Source of the DNA: Bigelowiella natans CCMP2755
Taxonomy: Eukaryota; Cercozoa; Chlorarachniophyceae
Reading direction: 5' to 3'
DNA: 45,712 nucleotides
Assembly: GCA_000320545.1 (NCBI GenBank)
Contig: ADNK01000006.1
Location: 10,001 to 55,712, forward strand
In this document: positions 13,570 through 24,539 of the stretch, piece after piece
Layout: every line of letters begins with the position of its first letter
How positions within the stretch are numbered: position 1 is the stretch's first letter
Notes under the pieces: generated by a model
Seen by the model: the letters and a program-made list of their open reading frames with translations, nothing else
What the model was told of the DNA's origin: nothing
Databases searched by the model: none
Program-made: the position numbers and the translations under genes

Positions 13570-13935
13570 CACAATATATTTTGAATATACTAAATACACC
13601 TAAAAAGTAATAATATTTACTACACATGAAAGTGCTCATCAATTCGGTTCGCACTGCCTGTACCTGCTTCAATCCGTCCGCTGGAAATGCAAAATATGAG
13701 TCTAAAGGACCTTACCGTGGTAATGTTTTACAACCAAAAATACGCTCTATTTAGTCCATACTGATGGTGTTACATATACCATATTTCACCGGTTTTTTTT
13801 TCCCCTTCGCAGCGCAAGTTTTTCTCCAACGGGAGCAAGCAGGAGTTCCCATTTGCTCTGCTCGAGGATGTCGTACCTGAATCTAAGGAAACAGTCGGTC
13901 AACATTCTCATGGCAGCATGGAAGATATCGGATGA
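8194..13935 (+). CDS. RRM-containing nuclear/nucleolar protein (NOL8-like RRM) with an unrecognised C-terminal part
   Basis: The start is ATG 8194. Exons 8194-8339, 8669-8792 and 8883 to about 9035 join in phase to give an N-terminal RRM: RNP2 is RVFVGGL and RNP1 is GRGFGFV. The layout, including a trailing VDCKIAEPSGDY, resembles the N-terminal RRM of nucleolar protein 8. A second in-phase chain runs 9829-9900, 10120-10150, 10417-10543, 10759-10871 and 11044-11145. It includes FYALSEEEAWRMA, FQDVDGHITPFAC and FMAPAVVRFFAEKVGVNI. A third chain runs 11704-11827, 12106-12176, 12353-12419 and 12605-12721, including RYRQIPFSKSMWQTHSVLRD. The last exon, from about 13812, ends at TGA 13933-13935. 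I do not recognise the part after the RRM. The locus could be two genes in tandem, because the joins at 9035-9829 and 11145-11704 are not proven. Confidence 0.55.
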
Positions 13936-13974
13936 TCGTATTATAATGTTTATTGAATCGTGAGTATATAATGC

Positions 13975-14765
13975 AGCTTATTAGCCATGTCAATTAGCTA
14001 GCTAGCATTGCTAGATTGCGCTCGCGGCGCCACATGCATGCTAATAATTACATGATGAGAACTTCAGTGTCATCTGCGTGACACACGTATGTGAGAATGC
14101 AACTCGATAAAAAACGGGGCGGCGGGCTAGCTAAATAGCTATATGATAGCGCAGGATCGGGTTGGATGTCGTCCACGCATGCATGTGCGGTGCGCTGTCT
14201 AGCTAGCTAGCTGAGTCTACATGTGTGGCAGTAATGGCAGCTGCTAGAACAATCAGGTGTGTTCTAGTGTGTCTAGCTAGCTAGGTGTGCCGGTTAGCCG
14301 GGCTAGCGGCGTTTGAGTAATTTAGTGCGCTTAGTGTTGTAATTCGCATGCCAGCATGGCATTATGGCATGCATGGTAGCATGTCTAAATGTACATCTAG
14401 ACATCATCAGATTCGCTTATGGATGCTGCGAAAATTACTGCGCCATAAAATAATTTGTGCGGCGCGCGCGCGTGTCCTGCTGTCATCACGCATGCCTTAT
14501 TCTGAAAAAAATTGTTTTGAATTATGCTAAGACTTCAATAACGATGAAAACGTGTCCGTGCAACACGCCCATGCATTGGCAAACATCAAGTTCGCACAGA
14601 AACTTCAGTACTAGCATACGGATGATCAGTTCTCCGATCAGTTCTCCGATCAGTTCTCCGAGCAGTTCTTGGTGAGCATATTTACAACACGGCGGACTCA
14701 AAAGAGATTCTGCTCATCTTTGCCACAATTCATAGACAACCGTATCAAGCTGTTCCCTTTTCAGC
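13975..14765. repeat. Convergent-junction island A, rich in CTAG/CATG palindromes
   Basis: This island lies between the 3' end of gene 2 (plus, 13935) and the 3' end of the sedolisin gene (minus, 14766). It is dense in self-complementary words. CTAGCTAG or GCTAGC clusters occur at about 13996-14008, 14200-14215 and 14273-14285. CATGCATGC occurs at about 14033-14042 and 14176-14186, and an imperfect GCATGCCAGCATGGC...GGCATGCATGG run lies near 14347-14377. Open frames here show no protein-like composition. The island belongs to a set of six, all at 3'-3' junctions. Confidence 0.75.
14624..14671. repeat. Tandem 12-mer repeat, four units
   Basis: The unit GATCAGTTCTCC occurs three times without change (14624-14635, 14636-14647, 14648-14659), followed by a degenerate fourth copy, GAGCAGTTCTTG. 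The repeat lies in island A, about 100 bases downstream of the sedolisin stop codon. It may fall in that gene's 3' UTR. Confidence 0.95.
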
Positions 14766-16553
14766 TTACTCCATAGCAGCCTTGGAGAGCGCCTGATAAT
14801 CAGGAGTTCCAAACCCACTTGCAGCATCCCATCCTTGGATCGCCTTGAAGCCGTAGCCAGTGCCAGCATCGTTCTTTCCACTCTGAACATCTTGGAAAGC
14901 GCTTGGGTTCTTGTAGATGAAGGGGTTGAGGAATCCCATTGGAGACTTTCCAGCGTTGAGGCGGAGGCCATTCAAAAGAGCAAAAACGCCAGCAACAACA
15001 GGGCAAGATGCGCTCGTGCCTGCAACTCCAGCGAATCGGCCGGAGGTGGCTACGCAGTAAGGAGTCTTTGTGCCTCCAAGTGCGGCAACATCAGGATACG
15101 CACGACCTGTGCGGTTCCAGTAGCTCTGAGGAGGCAGGTCAGCGTCCTTGTTATCGAGGTACGATTGGACTGCGCTCGCTTGATACGAAGGAATGTCGAA
15201 AGTGTTGGAGAATCCTCCTCCACCAGCGCTCCATACGCTCTCGGCTCCGATTGAATCGCCCTCAAAGTTTGTGCCCCCAACAGCAGTGATGTAAGGTGAC
15301 GCAGCAGGGAAGTCTGGATTGAAGTGCCTCTTGCTGAACAAGCCACCGCATCCTTCGCGACCGCACACACCCTGATCACCAGAGGCGAATAGAATGGAAC
15401 GTCCCATAGCACCAAGCTTCATGAAAGCTGTGTTGCAAGAGAACATGTACTCAGTTGAGGTTTGCTGTGCCTCATCATTTCCGTATGAGACTGAATGGAT
15501 GTAAGGAGAGGAATCGTCGCTGGTGATTTGGTTAGCCCACTTCAGAAGAGAGTATTGAGAATTGTAGATCACGGTCAAGGGTACGCTTGGTGCAACGCTA
15601 CGGATGTATTCGATATCAAGCTCTGACTCCACACCAGCACTTGGGCTGTTGCCCCCGACTATCTTGTCCACTTCCACATCACGGTGGCAGCTCTTGCTGA
15701 AGGAGTCGATATCGGATGGCTTGAAGTACTGACCTTGGAACTCTGCAACAGCCATGGTGTTATCAGCGGATGCAGTGAGCTTGAGGTCTTTCTCAGAAGT
15801 AGGGAGCTTGTATCGCTGAGCGAGGACTCCAGGAGTGACGAGGCCCTTGCAACCAGCAGCATCACAATCGTTAGGCCAGTTTCCAGACCCGGTGAGGTTA
15901 TTCAATCCAGAGTCGCGGAATCGTGGGAACTGGTAGAGCTCTCCAACCATTATAACATCCTCAGCAATGTCGTCAGGGAGGGAGTATCTGCTGCTGGCGC
16001 GAAGAATGCGAACGTGCCTGTGGGATTTGTGACGGAAAGCGCTGATTCTAGTTTTGAGAGCGAGCTCAGCAGCCTTGACTGGCATCTCGACCTCGATCAT
16101 ATCTCTGTTTGGTGACACCTAAAATTGCAAATTGAGGAATAAGATTCTGTCATATAGCCAACCAATATTTCGAATGTGAATTTTATACCATGCACGTATT
16201 TTGTAACATAAACCTACCGTAGTTCTGATGGCTCCAGCCTGTGCGAAATGAAGGCGCACGCGCTCGACACGGGCTTTAGGTACATCAAGGAGCTCTGTGA
16301 TCTCGGCAACAGAAAGGTGCTTTCCATACCGTTCGTGTGCAGGCTCTGAGACCTCCCAGAATACCTTCTCCAAAGCGCGGCGGTTGCTCTCATCGACTTT
16401 CACAACTGCGGTTAGAGTCATCATTTCGTGAGCATCTGCACGACCTAAGTTCTCCCATCGAGAGGTAGCGGTATTGTGCAGCGGGACGGTGGATTCCAGA
16501 GCCACACGGCCGAAAGCGGAAGGAAGGAGCAGCAGGAGGAGTTGCAGCGCCAT
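14766..16553 (-). CDS. TPP1: Tripeptidyl-peptidase I / sedolisin (peptidase family S53)
   Basis: This is a two-exon secreted acid serine peptidase. Exon 1 (16553-16218, 112 codons) gives a signal peptide (MALQLLLLLLPSAFG) and the start of the activation prodomain. A 99-bp GT-AG intron follows, then exon 2 (16118-14766, 450 residues). The total of 562 residues is close to human TPP1 (563). The catalytic Glu and Asp lie in VESELDIEYI (about E276, D280), the oxyanion Asp in FASGDQG (about D360), and the nucleophile in GTSAS (about S481). The GYGF...GWDAASGFGTP tail is typical of the family. It should remove N-terminal tripeptides from proteins in an acidic vacuole or lysosome after self-cleavage of the prodomain. 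The gene starts divergently from TYW1 and converges on gene 2. Neither exon contains simple repeats. Confidence 0.95.
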
Positions 16554-17098
16554 GGTTTCTTAAAATGGTTTTCGCGCAAGGTAGTTGGCATAAAATTGCA
16601 TCATTCCACACAATTTATTGTGAAATTGCCTGCGTTTTACCAATTTTAATTGCATTCTACCATGTCTTAACTATCAAACACAAATCTATTTTATATTCTA
16701 GCGTGCATGGAAATCTGAGGCTGGTCTAGATTCAGACAATGTCTCGGCTCCGACCGTGAATGTTCGGTAATTAATTTGTTGGGCCAATTTTGGTTGTCGT
16801 AAGGGCAAAGTGTATGCAATTTACACTATAAATCAAAGATATTCACCGACTGGTGATGAAATTGGGGGTACGGTAGGTAGTGTACATGTAGATCTAGGTC
16901 GGTACTACCGGATGTTATGGTGAGTGGCTTTTCTTGTTCTTTTTTTCATGGGATGACGCGTGAAAACCTTTCAAATAAATATTTAACGGAGAAACATCTT
17001 ACCGTTTATTCCATGAGGGATATCATTCAAAAACTGTCTATACTCTTTGTCGCATAAACGAAATAGAAGGAGTTTTAACTAGACGTCGTTGCTTCGGC
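16554..17098. other. Divergent promoter region, sedolisin / TYW1
   Basis: This 545-base AT-rich spacer lies between two start codons. It has no microsatellites and no cluster of CTAG or CATG palindromes. It presumably holds both promoters, but I see no specific element I can name. Confidence 0.6.
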
Positions 17099-18954
17099 AT
17101 GGCGGCGGGTTCAGCCCGTGCCCGATCTGGGTCAAGAGCATGGACTCTGTTCCTTATGGCGATCATCGCCTCATTGAGCATATACACACCTCCCAGTAGA
17201 AGAGGAAAAGTTGGCGTTGTGGTTCACAGAGGTCATCGGAGAGATTTCGACAACCATCACGAAGCATCCGCAATTGGAAAGCGTCGGGAGGTCGGCGGCC
17301 CCGCATCCGTTCGCGTGCTGTTTGGGAGCATGATGGGAGGAGGGGAGAGGATGGCTAGGCGACTAGTCCATCTTATCAATTCGATACATGCAAACTCTTC
17401 GAGCGGGACTGGCCGTAGCAGAGAGAGCGGTTGCCCAAGAACGTTTAACGCAACGGCGACTGATCTTGCGGTAATATTACAGATACAAAGGGAGAAGAAG
17501 GGCCATAATACGATGCTTCACTGAGACGACGTAGTATATTTACTAATATAATATTGTGATCAGTTCCTCCCCCCCATCCCCATACACTTCATACTTTCCA
17601 CAGGAGTTTGAGCCTGAAGACATCGCAACAGAAAGATTTGTCGCAGTTGTGATGGCAACATACGACGGCTCCCCCCCAGAGACTGCCGAATGGTTTTGTC
17701 GGTAATATTATGTAAGAGAAAATTTAAATATCGTTGATTATTATTGTTGCAACGTTTTGTTCAATTACTATCTGCCTGCATAGATGGTTGAAGGAGGCTG
17801 TAGATGACGAGAGGATCGGAAATGATCTGCTCAAGAATCTCAGGTGATGATAATGAGATAGTATAGATTGATTATCAAGATTACAGTGTAGTAGAGCAAA
17901 CTGCTCTAGGAAAGAGCTTCACCAATTCTTCCACAGGGAATGACAAAATAGAGGAGACACCTGATATTGGAAAGGGAAATTTACCTTGAATTTTCTCAAC
18001 GGCCAGAGATGATCCTTTTCTATGATACAGCCTACTTCTTAAATAACGAAAATAAAGTTATTAAATTCCGTAGGGGTCATACTGTGATTTGTCCTTCCAC
18101 TCATAAACCACCTTTACAATCATCATCATCATATCTCTTACTCATCAGATTCTGCGTTTACGGATGTGGCAGTTCTGTCTACGGAGAAAATTACAACAGG
18201 GCCTCCAAGGAAGTATATCGCCACCTTAAGATGCTAGGGGGGCAGCCAGTGATGGCCCACGGTGATGGCGATGAAAGCCAGGGAAATTTGGAGGTATGTA
18301 TGGGAAGACGCCGAAGCTACAGTCTGCTTTTGATGACACTCTTTTCTCTTTCAGCACCAATTCGATACTTGGAGTGCTCGTTTATGCGATGGTTTAGTCT
18401 CTCCTCGAGGTTACCCAATTGCCCCCTCCCAACTGTCTTGTTGATAAGTCATATCAGTTCTGCTTACCTAGCCTAGATTTGTGAAAAGGGTCTTTTCTTT
18501 ACATGGAATGATGTGGTGGCGATGATGGTGATTTGTGTGTTTAATTAGCTTACTGTTGAGGACGTGTCGTAGTTGTCTTGTGGTTGTGTTTGCGCCATAT
18601 CATCATCGATGGATTCATGATCAAATAGGCGAAAACGAAGGAAGTGGGGGTACAGAAGAAGAGGTATATGATGACGATGACGATGATGATGAGGACGACG
18701 AGGAGGAGCCTCGTTCTTCTGCACAAGTGGGTGATATAGAAGACATAGCGAATGGACTTGGAAGTGCAGAGATTAGGGAGGATGAAATGCTCAAACCTAT
18801 GATTCGCAAATCTCTCACAAAGGTAACGATCATAACGGCGACAGTGGCGGTAGTGGTGGTGGTGGTGGTGGTTGTATTAGGGGGTAGTAATATACCTTGA
18901 ATTATCCATGATGCTTTACTTTTGGAGTTGATGATAAATGAAAACTATTACTAT

Positions 18955-18999
<45 letters not shown>

Positions 19000-20823
19000 A
19001 GCTAGCCCTGCTACCATCATCATTATCATAATCATCATCATCATCATCATTCACAAAACTACAATCACTTTGTTTGTCGCAGCAAGGATATCGGCTTGTG
19101 GGGACTCACAGCGGTGTGAAGCTATGCAGATGGACAAAGGTCTAAAGCAGCAGCAGCAGCAGCTGTAGAAGCAGTCAGACAGATGAGGCACCATTTAACG
19201 CTTGAAAGGAAAGCATATAATCACAACACGATGGGTTGCAATGATGATAATGATGATGATGATGATGATTGATAACAAAGTGATAGTGATACCGCTGTGA
19301 TAGTACCAGGGTGAGTGCATCGTCATCCCTTATCGCTGCGTTTGCGACATGATAACACTCTCCCCCTCCTCCTCCTCCTCCGACTCCTTTCGCATTCCCC
19401 ACGTGAACCACCGACTACAACTTCCTTCTTAGGCTCAGCTTCGTGGTCGTGGCGGCTGCTACAAGCATACGTTCTACGGCATAGAATCACATAGATGTAG
19501 GGAGTAGCAGCACTACACCAACTTTTACACCATTTCGCCTGTTCTTCTTTCATTGAGATTTGCTTCGTCTGATTGTCATGATTAAATCAATTCCATCCCA
19601 TTTTACGTTCGCTCCCCTGTCTTCTCCTCCTCCCCCCCCCCCCTCAAGGTATGGAGGCTACTCCTAGCCTGGCCTGTGCAAACAAGTGTGTCTTTTGCTG
19701 GAGACATCACACAAACCCAACAGGGACGGAGTGGCGTTGGAAGGTGAAAAAGAACAACAACAACAACAACAGCAAGAAGAAGAAGAAGAAGGAGGATACG
19801 AAACGTTTACTTTACAAATGATTCCTCATCTATATGCCTAGATGGAACCTGCGGAGGAAGTGCTGGAGGGTTTCTTGCAGCATCACTATCAAATGGTGAA
19901 GCAGATGAAAGGGGTCATTCCTAATATCTTTAATCGACGACTAGTGTATGGGGAGATAGATAGAGAGGGGCTTTATTGAAGCATTGGTGATTTCTATTGG
20001 ACCTGCCGTGCATTGGAGAAGCAAATATAGTATGTGTTCTTCCTATGCAACAACAACAACAATAATAATTCAATTTCCTGGTTTGTCGAACGAATCAGGT
20101 GCCAGGAGCTACAGAAGAAAGGTGCAGTGAGAAACATTACTTCCTTACATTCTTCTTGAACAATAGCGTATACCCTACTATGGCTCTGTCTTTGGCTATT
20201 TAATTTATTGATTCTTGTCAGGCTGAAGGAGGCAAAGCAAATTCGACACTGCGCTCTTTCCCTCGTTGGAGAACCGATTATGTGAGCGTGAATAAGGAAA
20301 AGAGAAAGAGGAGGAAGAAGGGGAGGACAGGAGGAAATAGAAGCCTATCGTCTCCATCAAAACTAAACACCACCACCACCAACAACAACAACAACAACAA
20401 CAATAGTACAAACGTCGTCGTCTTCTTCATCGGAATCGTTATAAGGAAAGGTGTTCGTAGGTACCCGGAAATTAACAAGCTATTATGCGGGCTACACCAG
20501 CGAAACATCTCCACGTTTTTGGTCACAAATGCCCAGTTTCCAGACAGAATTCGGGCACTAGACCCCCTGACACAGCTTTACGTGAGGTGTGTGAGAGAGA
20601 GAATCAGACGTCAGGAAAGTACTGGAGATAGATGTACCATTGGTGCTATTTCCTTCTCTTTGCTCCTGAGATTCTTCTGCAGTGTATGTGTCCTCTTAAC
20701 TGTGCATTGGTTGATCATTCGTAGTGTGGACGCAGCGAACGAATTGGATTTAAAACGGATAGATAGACCGCTCTTTGCCGATGCGTGGAAACGGTTGTTA
20801 TCCCGAGCACAACTCTGCATTTA

Positions 20824-20870
<47 letters not shown>

Positions 20871-21173
20871 GTTCTCATTCTTGAAGTCAGTATTTCGTTC
20901 ATATACCCCATCATTTTATTACCTGCACAACACCTCCTGCCTCTTTCTTCCGCTTCCTATAAAAATTGGAAAGGCTTCTGGAAAGTCTGGATGAGCTTCG
21001 AAAGAAGAGGCACACACGGACTGTTTACCGCCTCACGTTAGTCAAAGGGTAAGTGGTGCGCCAATTGCTACTTACTCGAAAACACCAACACAGGCAGTAT
21101 GCATCTTTTATTATTGTTGACTTCATCAATAAAAATGATCGAAATAGCGGTCTCCGATATATGATTTTATTTA

Positions 21174-21215
<42 letters not shown>

Positions 21216-21732
21216 GGTGTGTGTGGGTGTGTGGCGTGTACGTGCAAATGATGTAAAATTGTGTTTGTTTTGTTTGTGGCAGGTACAATATGCAAGATGT
21301 TGAGCAGTATGCACGACTTATTGTTCGTGGCAGACCCGATTTCATCGAGATAAAGGCGAGAGCAGTTGATGTCACTGTTGTCGTTATTTATGAATCACAT
21401 TGCGTACATGTATTCTTTATGCGTGTTCCCTATTCTATCATGTGTTGATGATACAGACAACTAAAATACTTAGCTCCTTCCCAAATATATGTAGGGTGTG
21501 ACATTCTGCGGTGATGGAGGAAAAGGGAAAGGGGTGGGAGAACAGCAGAAGATAGCAAAGGAGAGGAGGAAACAGAAGGCAGATCGTAAGGGAAGTACCT
21601 GCTGCAACAGCACAAGAACTTTAACTGATGATGTGACAACGGCGAAAGAAGAAATGATAGAGGGAGGAGGAGGCGGTGTGGGTAATGATAACGGCAACAA
21701 AGGAAACGTTGATACAGCGAGCAGGGGAGCCG

Positions 21733-21763
<31 letters not shown>

Positions 21764-22304
21764 GTCATCGTCAGTTCTGACCATGAAGTCTGTGCCTTAC
21801 CACCAGGAGGTCGTAGACTTTGCACAGAAATTGCTGTGTAAGGTTCACGAGATAATCACCAAAGACGAAGACGAGAAAGGAGAGGATAAAGAAGAGAAGG
21901 AAGAAAAAAGAGAAGGAGAATCAGAAGGAGGACAGCAACTGCGACCAGGGAGCCAGGATAATGCAACCGCTGCCAACAGTACCGCATACTACGGCCTTGC
22001 TGCAGTACACGAACACTCATGTTGCGTGTGCATTGCCAACTACCGACGATACTATGATAGCCGGAGGAGGACGTGGCGCACGTGGATTAACTATGAAAGA
22101 TTCAATCAGCTCTGGCGGCGGTGGAATGAGTCCAAAATCGAGTTCGATGCGGAAGATTACATGCTTGACACACCGAAGTGGGCACAGTTTGGTGCTCCAG
22201 AGAAAGGCTTCGATCCAGCCATGAAACGCCATTACAGGAATAAAGGAAGAAAAAATCAAGTATCTGCAGCAGCTTCAAGCCCTAAGGACAACATGAATGT
22301 CTGA
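17099..22304 (+). CDS. TYW1: TYW1, flavodoxin-radical SAM wybutosine synthase (4-demethylwyosine synthase)
   Basis: TYW1 makes the tricyclic core of wybutosine at G37 of tRNA-Phe, using pyruvate and S-adenosylmethionine. Seventeen exons join in phase from ATG 17099 to TGA 22302-22304. The N-terminus has a hydrophobic segment (TLFLMAIIASLSIYT), as animal TYW1 does. A flavodoxin domain follows (VRVLFGS; ATYDGSPPETAEWFCRWL; FCVYGCGSSVYGENYNRA). Next are an Asp/Glu-rich linker (exon 18629-18822), GYRLVGTHSGVKLCRWTK, and the radical-SAM cluster motif CANKCVFC (CX3CX2C) within ACANKCVFCWRHHTNPTGTE at about 19664-19720. Later signatures are SLVGEPIMYPEINK, FLVTNAQFPDRI, IDRPLF, TVYRLTLVKGYN and TPKWAQFGAPEKGFDP. 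The FMN-loop residues after GS are unusual (MMGGGERMA). The intron at 21356-21494 is GC-AG. The last exon carries a low-complexity insert. Confidence 0.95.
18940..21773. repeat. Microsatellites in TYW1 introns
   Basis: These include (TAC)n(TGC)n at about 18953-18998, (ATC)n at about 19020-19050, (CTC)n at about 19365-19381, (CAA)n at about 19755-19770 and (CAA)n at about 20380-20403. Others are (TA)n at about 20826-20867, (CT)n at about 21180-21213 and (TCA)n at about 21734-21773. All except the last lie within introns. Confidence 0.95.
21356..21494 (+). other. GC-AG intron in TYW1
   Basis: The exon ends ATA AAG at 21355 and the intron begins with GC (AAG|GCGAGA). The next exon starts at 21495 (TATGTAG|GGTGTG). 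Joined, they give IEIKGVTFCG, which matches the conserved TYW1 block around IEVKGVTYCG. No GT donor keeps both the frame and this block. Confidence 0.85.
21516..21780 (+). other. Low-complexity insert with microsatellite-encoded poly-Ser in the TYW1 last exon
   Basis: Between the conserved GVTFCGD and LTMKSVPYH blocks there are about 88 extra codons rich in Lys, Glu, Gly and Asn, ending in a run of about 13 Ser. The Ser run is encoded by a (TCA)n-type tract at about 21734-21773. Human TYW1 has only a few residues at this point. The reading frame stays open, so the insert is either translated or a retained intron-like segment. Confidence 0.75.
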
Positions 22305-22379
22305 AACTTGTTCAATCATCATTCAAGCTTCAATCGGAAAGTTGTATAGCTATATAGGTGAACGAGGTATTTTATTAGT

Positions 22380-22800
22380 GCATCGTTGCGCATTTATTTT
22401 GGTGCGCTGTGTGGGGGCGAACACACGAAAAAATCAAAATGCACTGTGATGATGCGCTTGAGCACACTCATGCTTGACATTGCACGTATCGAGATATGCG
22501 CGTGGTGTGGTCGCCACATGAGAAATATCTTCAACGCGCCGCAGATTAGACACTATCTGAGATGCTTGCACGAGTATTATTTAAATCTTACAAGCTAGCT
22601 ATTTTGGTCATTAAAACACAGTTCGTGCGAAAAATGTGATGCATGTGCGTGTCATGTCATCGAGCACATGCCCATTCCAATTATACCACATGTATAGCTA
22701 CACACCTATCTGTATTTCGCAACACTTCGTACACGATGACTTCGACGATGATCATGGCCATGCATGAAGCAAAGTGTTAAGCTTGAAGCCGTGGCTTCGA
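22380..22800. repeat. Convergent-junction island B, palindrome-rich
   Basis: This island is downstream of the TYW1 stop (22304) and faces the 3' end of the small minus-strand gene (22955). It contains AAGCTAGCT, GATGCATGTGCGTG, CATGTCATCGAGCACATG, ACATGTATAGCT and GGCCATGCATG. It is somewhat less dense than the other islands but has the same vocabulary. No protein-like frame is visible. Confidence 0.6.
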
Positions 22801-22954
22801 TCAGCAATGTTCAATCACGGACATAAAACTTCATTTGGGGTTCATTCTTAGAGCATCTGGGTATCAAAGATTTAGTCACAAAAGATCCATACAAGGCGAA
22901 GTGGAGTGTGAAGATCCAATCGCAAGCCGTTCGGCATCGAACCACAGGAGAAGA

Positions 22955-23062
22955 CTACTTCATAAATATTTGCCGATGCTGTTCGATTTTTTGCGTCAGC
23001 GTCCTCCAGCGACTATTTCCATCCATTTGATCCTTAGCGACAACACGATTCACATAATTTCT
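22955..23062 (-). CDS. Last exon of a small unidentified protein
   Basis: A GT-AG type acceptor (TTTTACAG at about 23070-23063) precedes 35 codons and a TAG at 22955-22957. The reading begins RNYVNRVVAKDQMDGNSRW and ends KIEQHRQIFMK. The amino-acid mix is protein-like, unlike the neighbouring island. An upstream 27-base exon (ASGHCSGNI, about 23175) and a start near 23335 are possible but not secure. I do not recognise the family. It would be a protein of roughly 50-60 residues, divergent from PHO88. Confidence 0.4.
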   Translation of the reverse strand, partial: RNYVNRVVAKDQMDGNSRWRTLTQKIEQHRQIFMK

Positions 23063-23412
23063 CTGTAAAATATCAGGGTTTTCAGTGTTTGCATTCCAGT
23101 ATCTAAGTTTTATTATGTCTAAATTATTTGCGTGTTAATTCAGAACAATATTTCCGGAACAATGACCAGAAGCCTGCGGGTCAAATATGATAAAAATACA
23201 GGATATTTTACGGTTTGCGACAACTAAATTTGGATGTAATTTTCCCTGAAATCTTGAAAAATCCAACAATCTGAATAATACTACCTACCACACCAATTCG
23301 CTACATCGATCACCCCCCCCCTCCTATCCATTCACGTATCCTTCAGGTTTCCACGCTATATCATTCGCAAAGGGATTCTCCCCACAAATAATCATCAATA
23401 GTGAATGATAGA
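23063..23412. other. Upstream exons of gene 5 and divergent promoter region with PHO88
   Basis: This is AT-rich DNA with a poly-C run near 23312-23320. It must hold the 5' part of the minus-strand gene 5, if that gene is real, and the PHO88 promoter. I cannot delimit either, and no palindrome-word cluster is visible. Confidence 0.4.
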
Positions 23413-24380
23413 ATGAGCTTCATCCTGGACATTATTCACGAGTTCTTGGCCCCCGTTGCCTCACTTGCAGCAGGGGGGTATGCATACATGATGCTAACAG
23501 AAAGCGAGGATGACGTCCATGCAGTCAGAGTGGCGTGTGGAGCCAGTACAGCTGCGGTTGCCCTAGTTTATTTCTTAATTATGATGGTAAAGGGACGCCC
23601 AGGAAACGGGAGTGAAGAAATTATCACGGTCTGGAAAAATGCAGATTGTATTCGTTCATCATGTCTCCTTAAATATGACTGACATTGAGTGATCTCTTGT
23701 TAGATAAGGACGGGGGGGAAAACATATCACACTCCGAAGAGGAAACATGACGCCGACAATGCCCAAAGCAAGCTCATATGGCTTGGTGTCGGGACTGCTT
23801 TTCTTGTCACTATGCACATCAAACTCGGGTGCGTATTATCCTGCATGATAGCATAGCTTCTAGGATTCTAGGAATGGATGCTAATTTGACGCAAAGATAT
23901 AAAACTAAATTATGCTGCTTTATCAGGGTTATTGTTCCTCTAGCTATGCAGGCAGCCCTGCAGCCGATTCTTTTGCTGCAATCTGCCATTTTCAACGTGT
24001 GTGTCCTTAACCGAAGCGCCACGGTAGGTTTACCACTATCTTCTTGCAGAAAGAACTGTGCACGGATTCCCTGATCATAATATTGTACAACAGGGTCATC
24101 TACAGCGACCGTGGGACAATGAGAGCGTTTTTTCGCAGGTCTCCACCGACATGCGCAAAATGAAGAAGCAATTCCAGGATATGCAATCAGAGATGGCGGG
24201 AGAAAAGGTAGCGCTATCTAGCCACATTGTACCTGTCTCTACATAAAGCAAAGCATCTGACCGAAATACAGATGAAAATAATCTTAATCGAGCCGAACCT
24301 TTTCGTCATTCCAGGTATCGCGAAGATTAACGGCAAGCGAGCGGCGAAATCGAAACCGTGTGGCTCGCCGGAAAAGGTAA
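23413..24380 (+). CDS. PHO88 / SND3-family ER membrane protein
   Basis: Five exons (23413-23586, 23704-23828, 23927-24027, 24050-24207, 24315-24380) join in phase to about 207 residues; yeast Pho88/Snd3 has 188. Four hydrophobic segments are visible. The family block is recognisable by its spacing: FLVTMHIKLGVIVPLAMQAA aligns with the yeast stretch containing LYLKYTNPLFMQS. The later GHLQRPWDNESVF aligns with the Gly-Asp-Leu-Lys-Arg-Pro segment. Snd3 acts in the SRP-independent (SND) route of protein delivery to the ER membrane. The C-terminus differs in adding a short coiled stretch (MRKMKKQFQDMQSEM) and a very basic tail of Arg and Lys. The exon-3 donor is chosen as GTAG|GTTTAC because only that keeps the phase. 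Confidence 0.65.
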
Positions 24381-24539
24381 AGCCATTTTACCGAAATGGA
24401 GGAGAAGGAACTTGAGTATTCTATATAGTTTATGCATTAATGACACGTAGAACAAAAAGATAAGCATAATTGACGAAGTTATCACGGGTTTGAAAGCCAT
24501 TAAGATCAACAAAGGGATGAGGCCTAGAAGACTAGGGAT

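Noticed and set aside
14835-16115. Plus-strand frames of up to 143 codons opposite the sedolisin gene
   Set aside because: They are antisense shadows of a clearly functional peptidase exon with intact catalytic residues.
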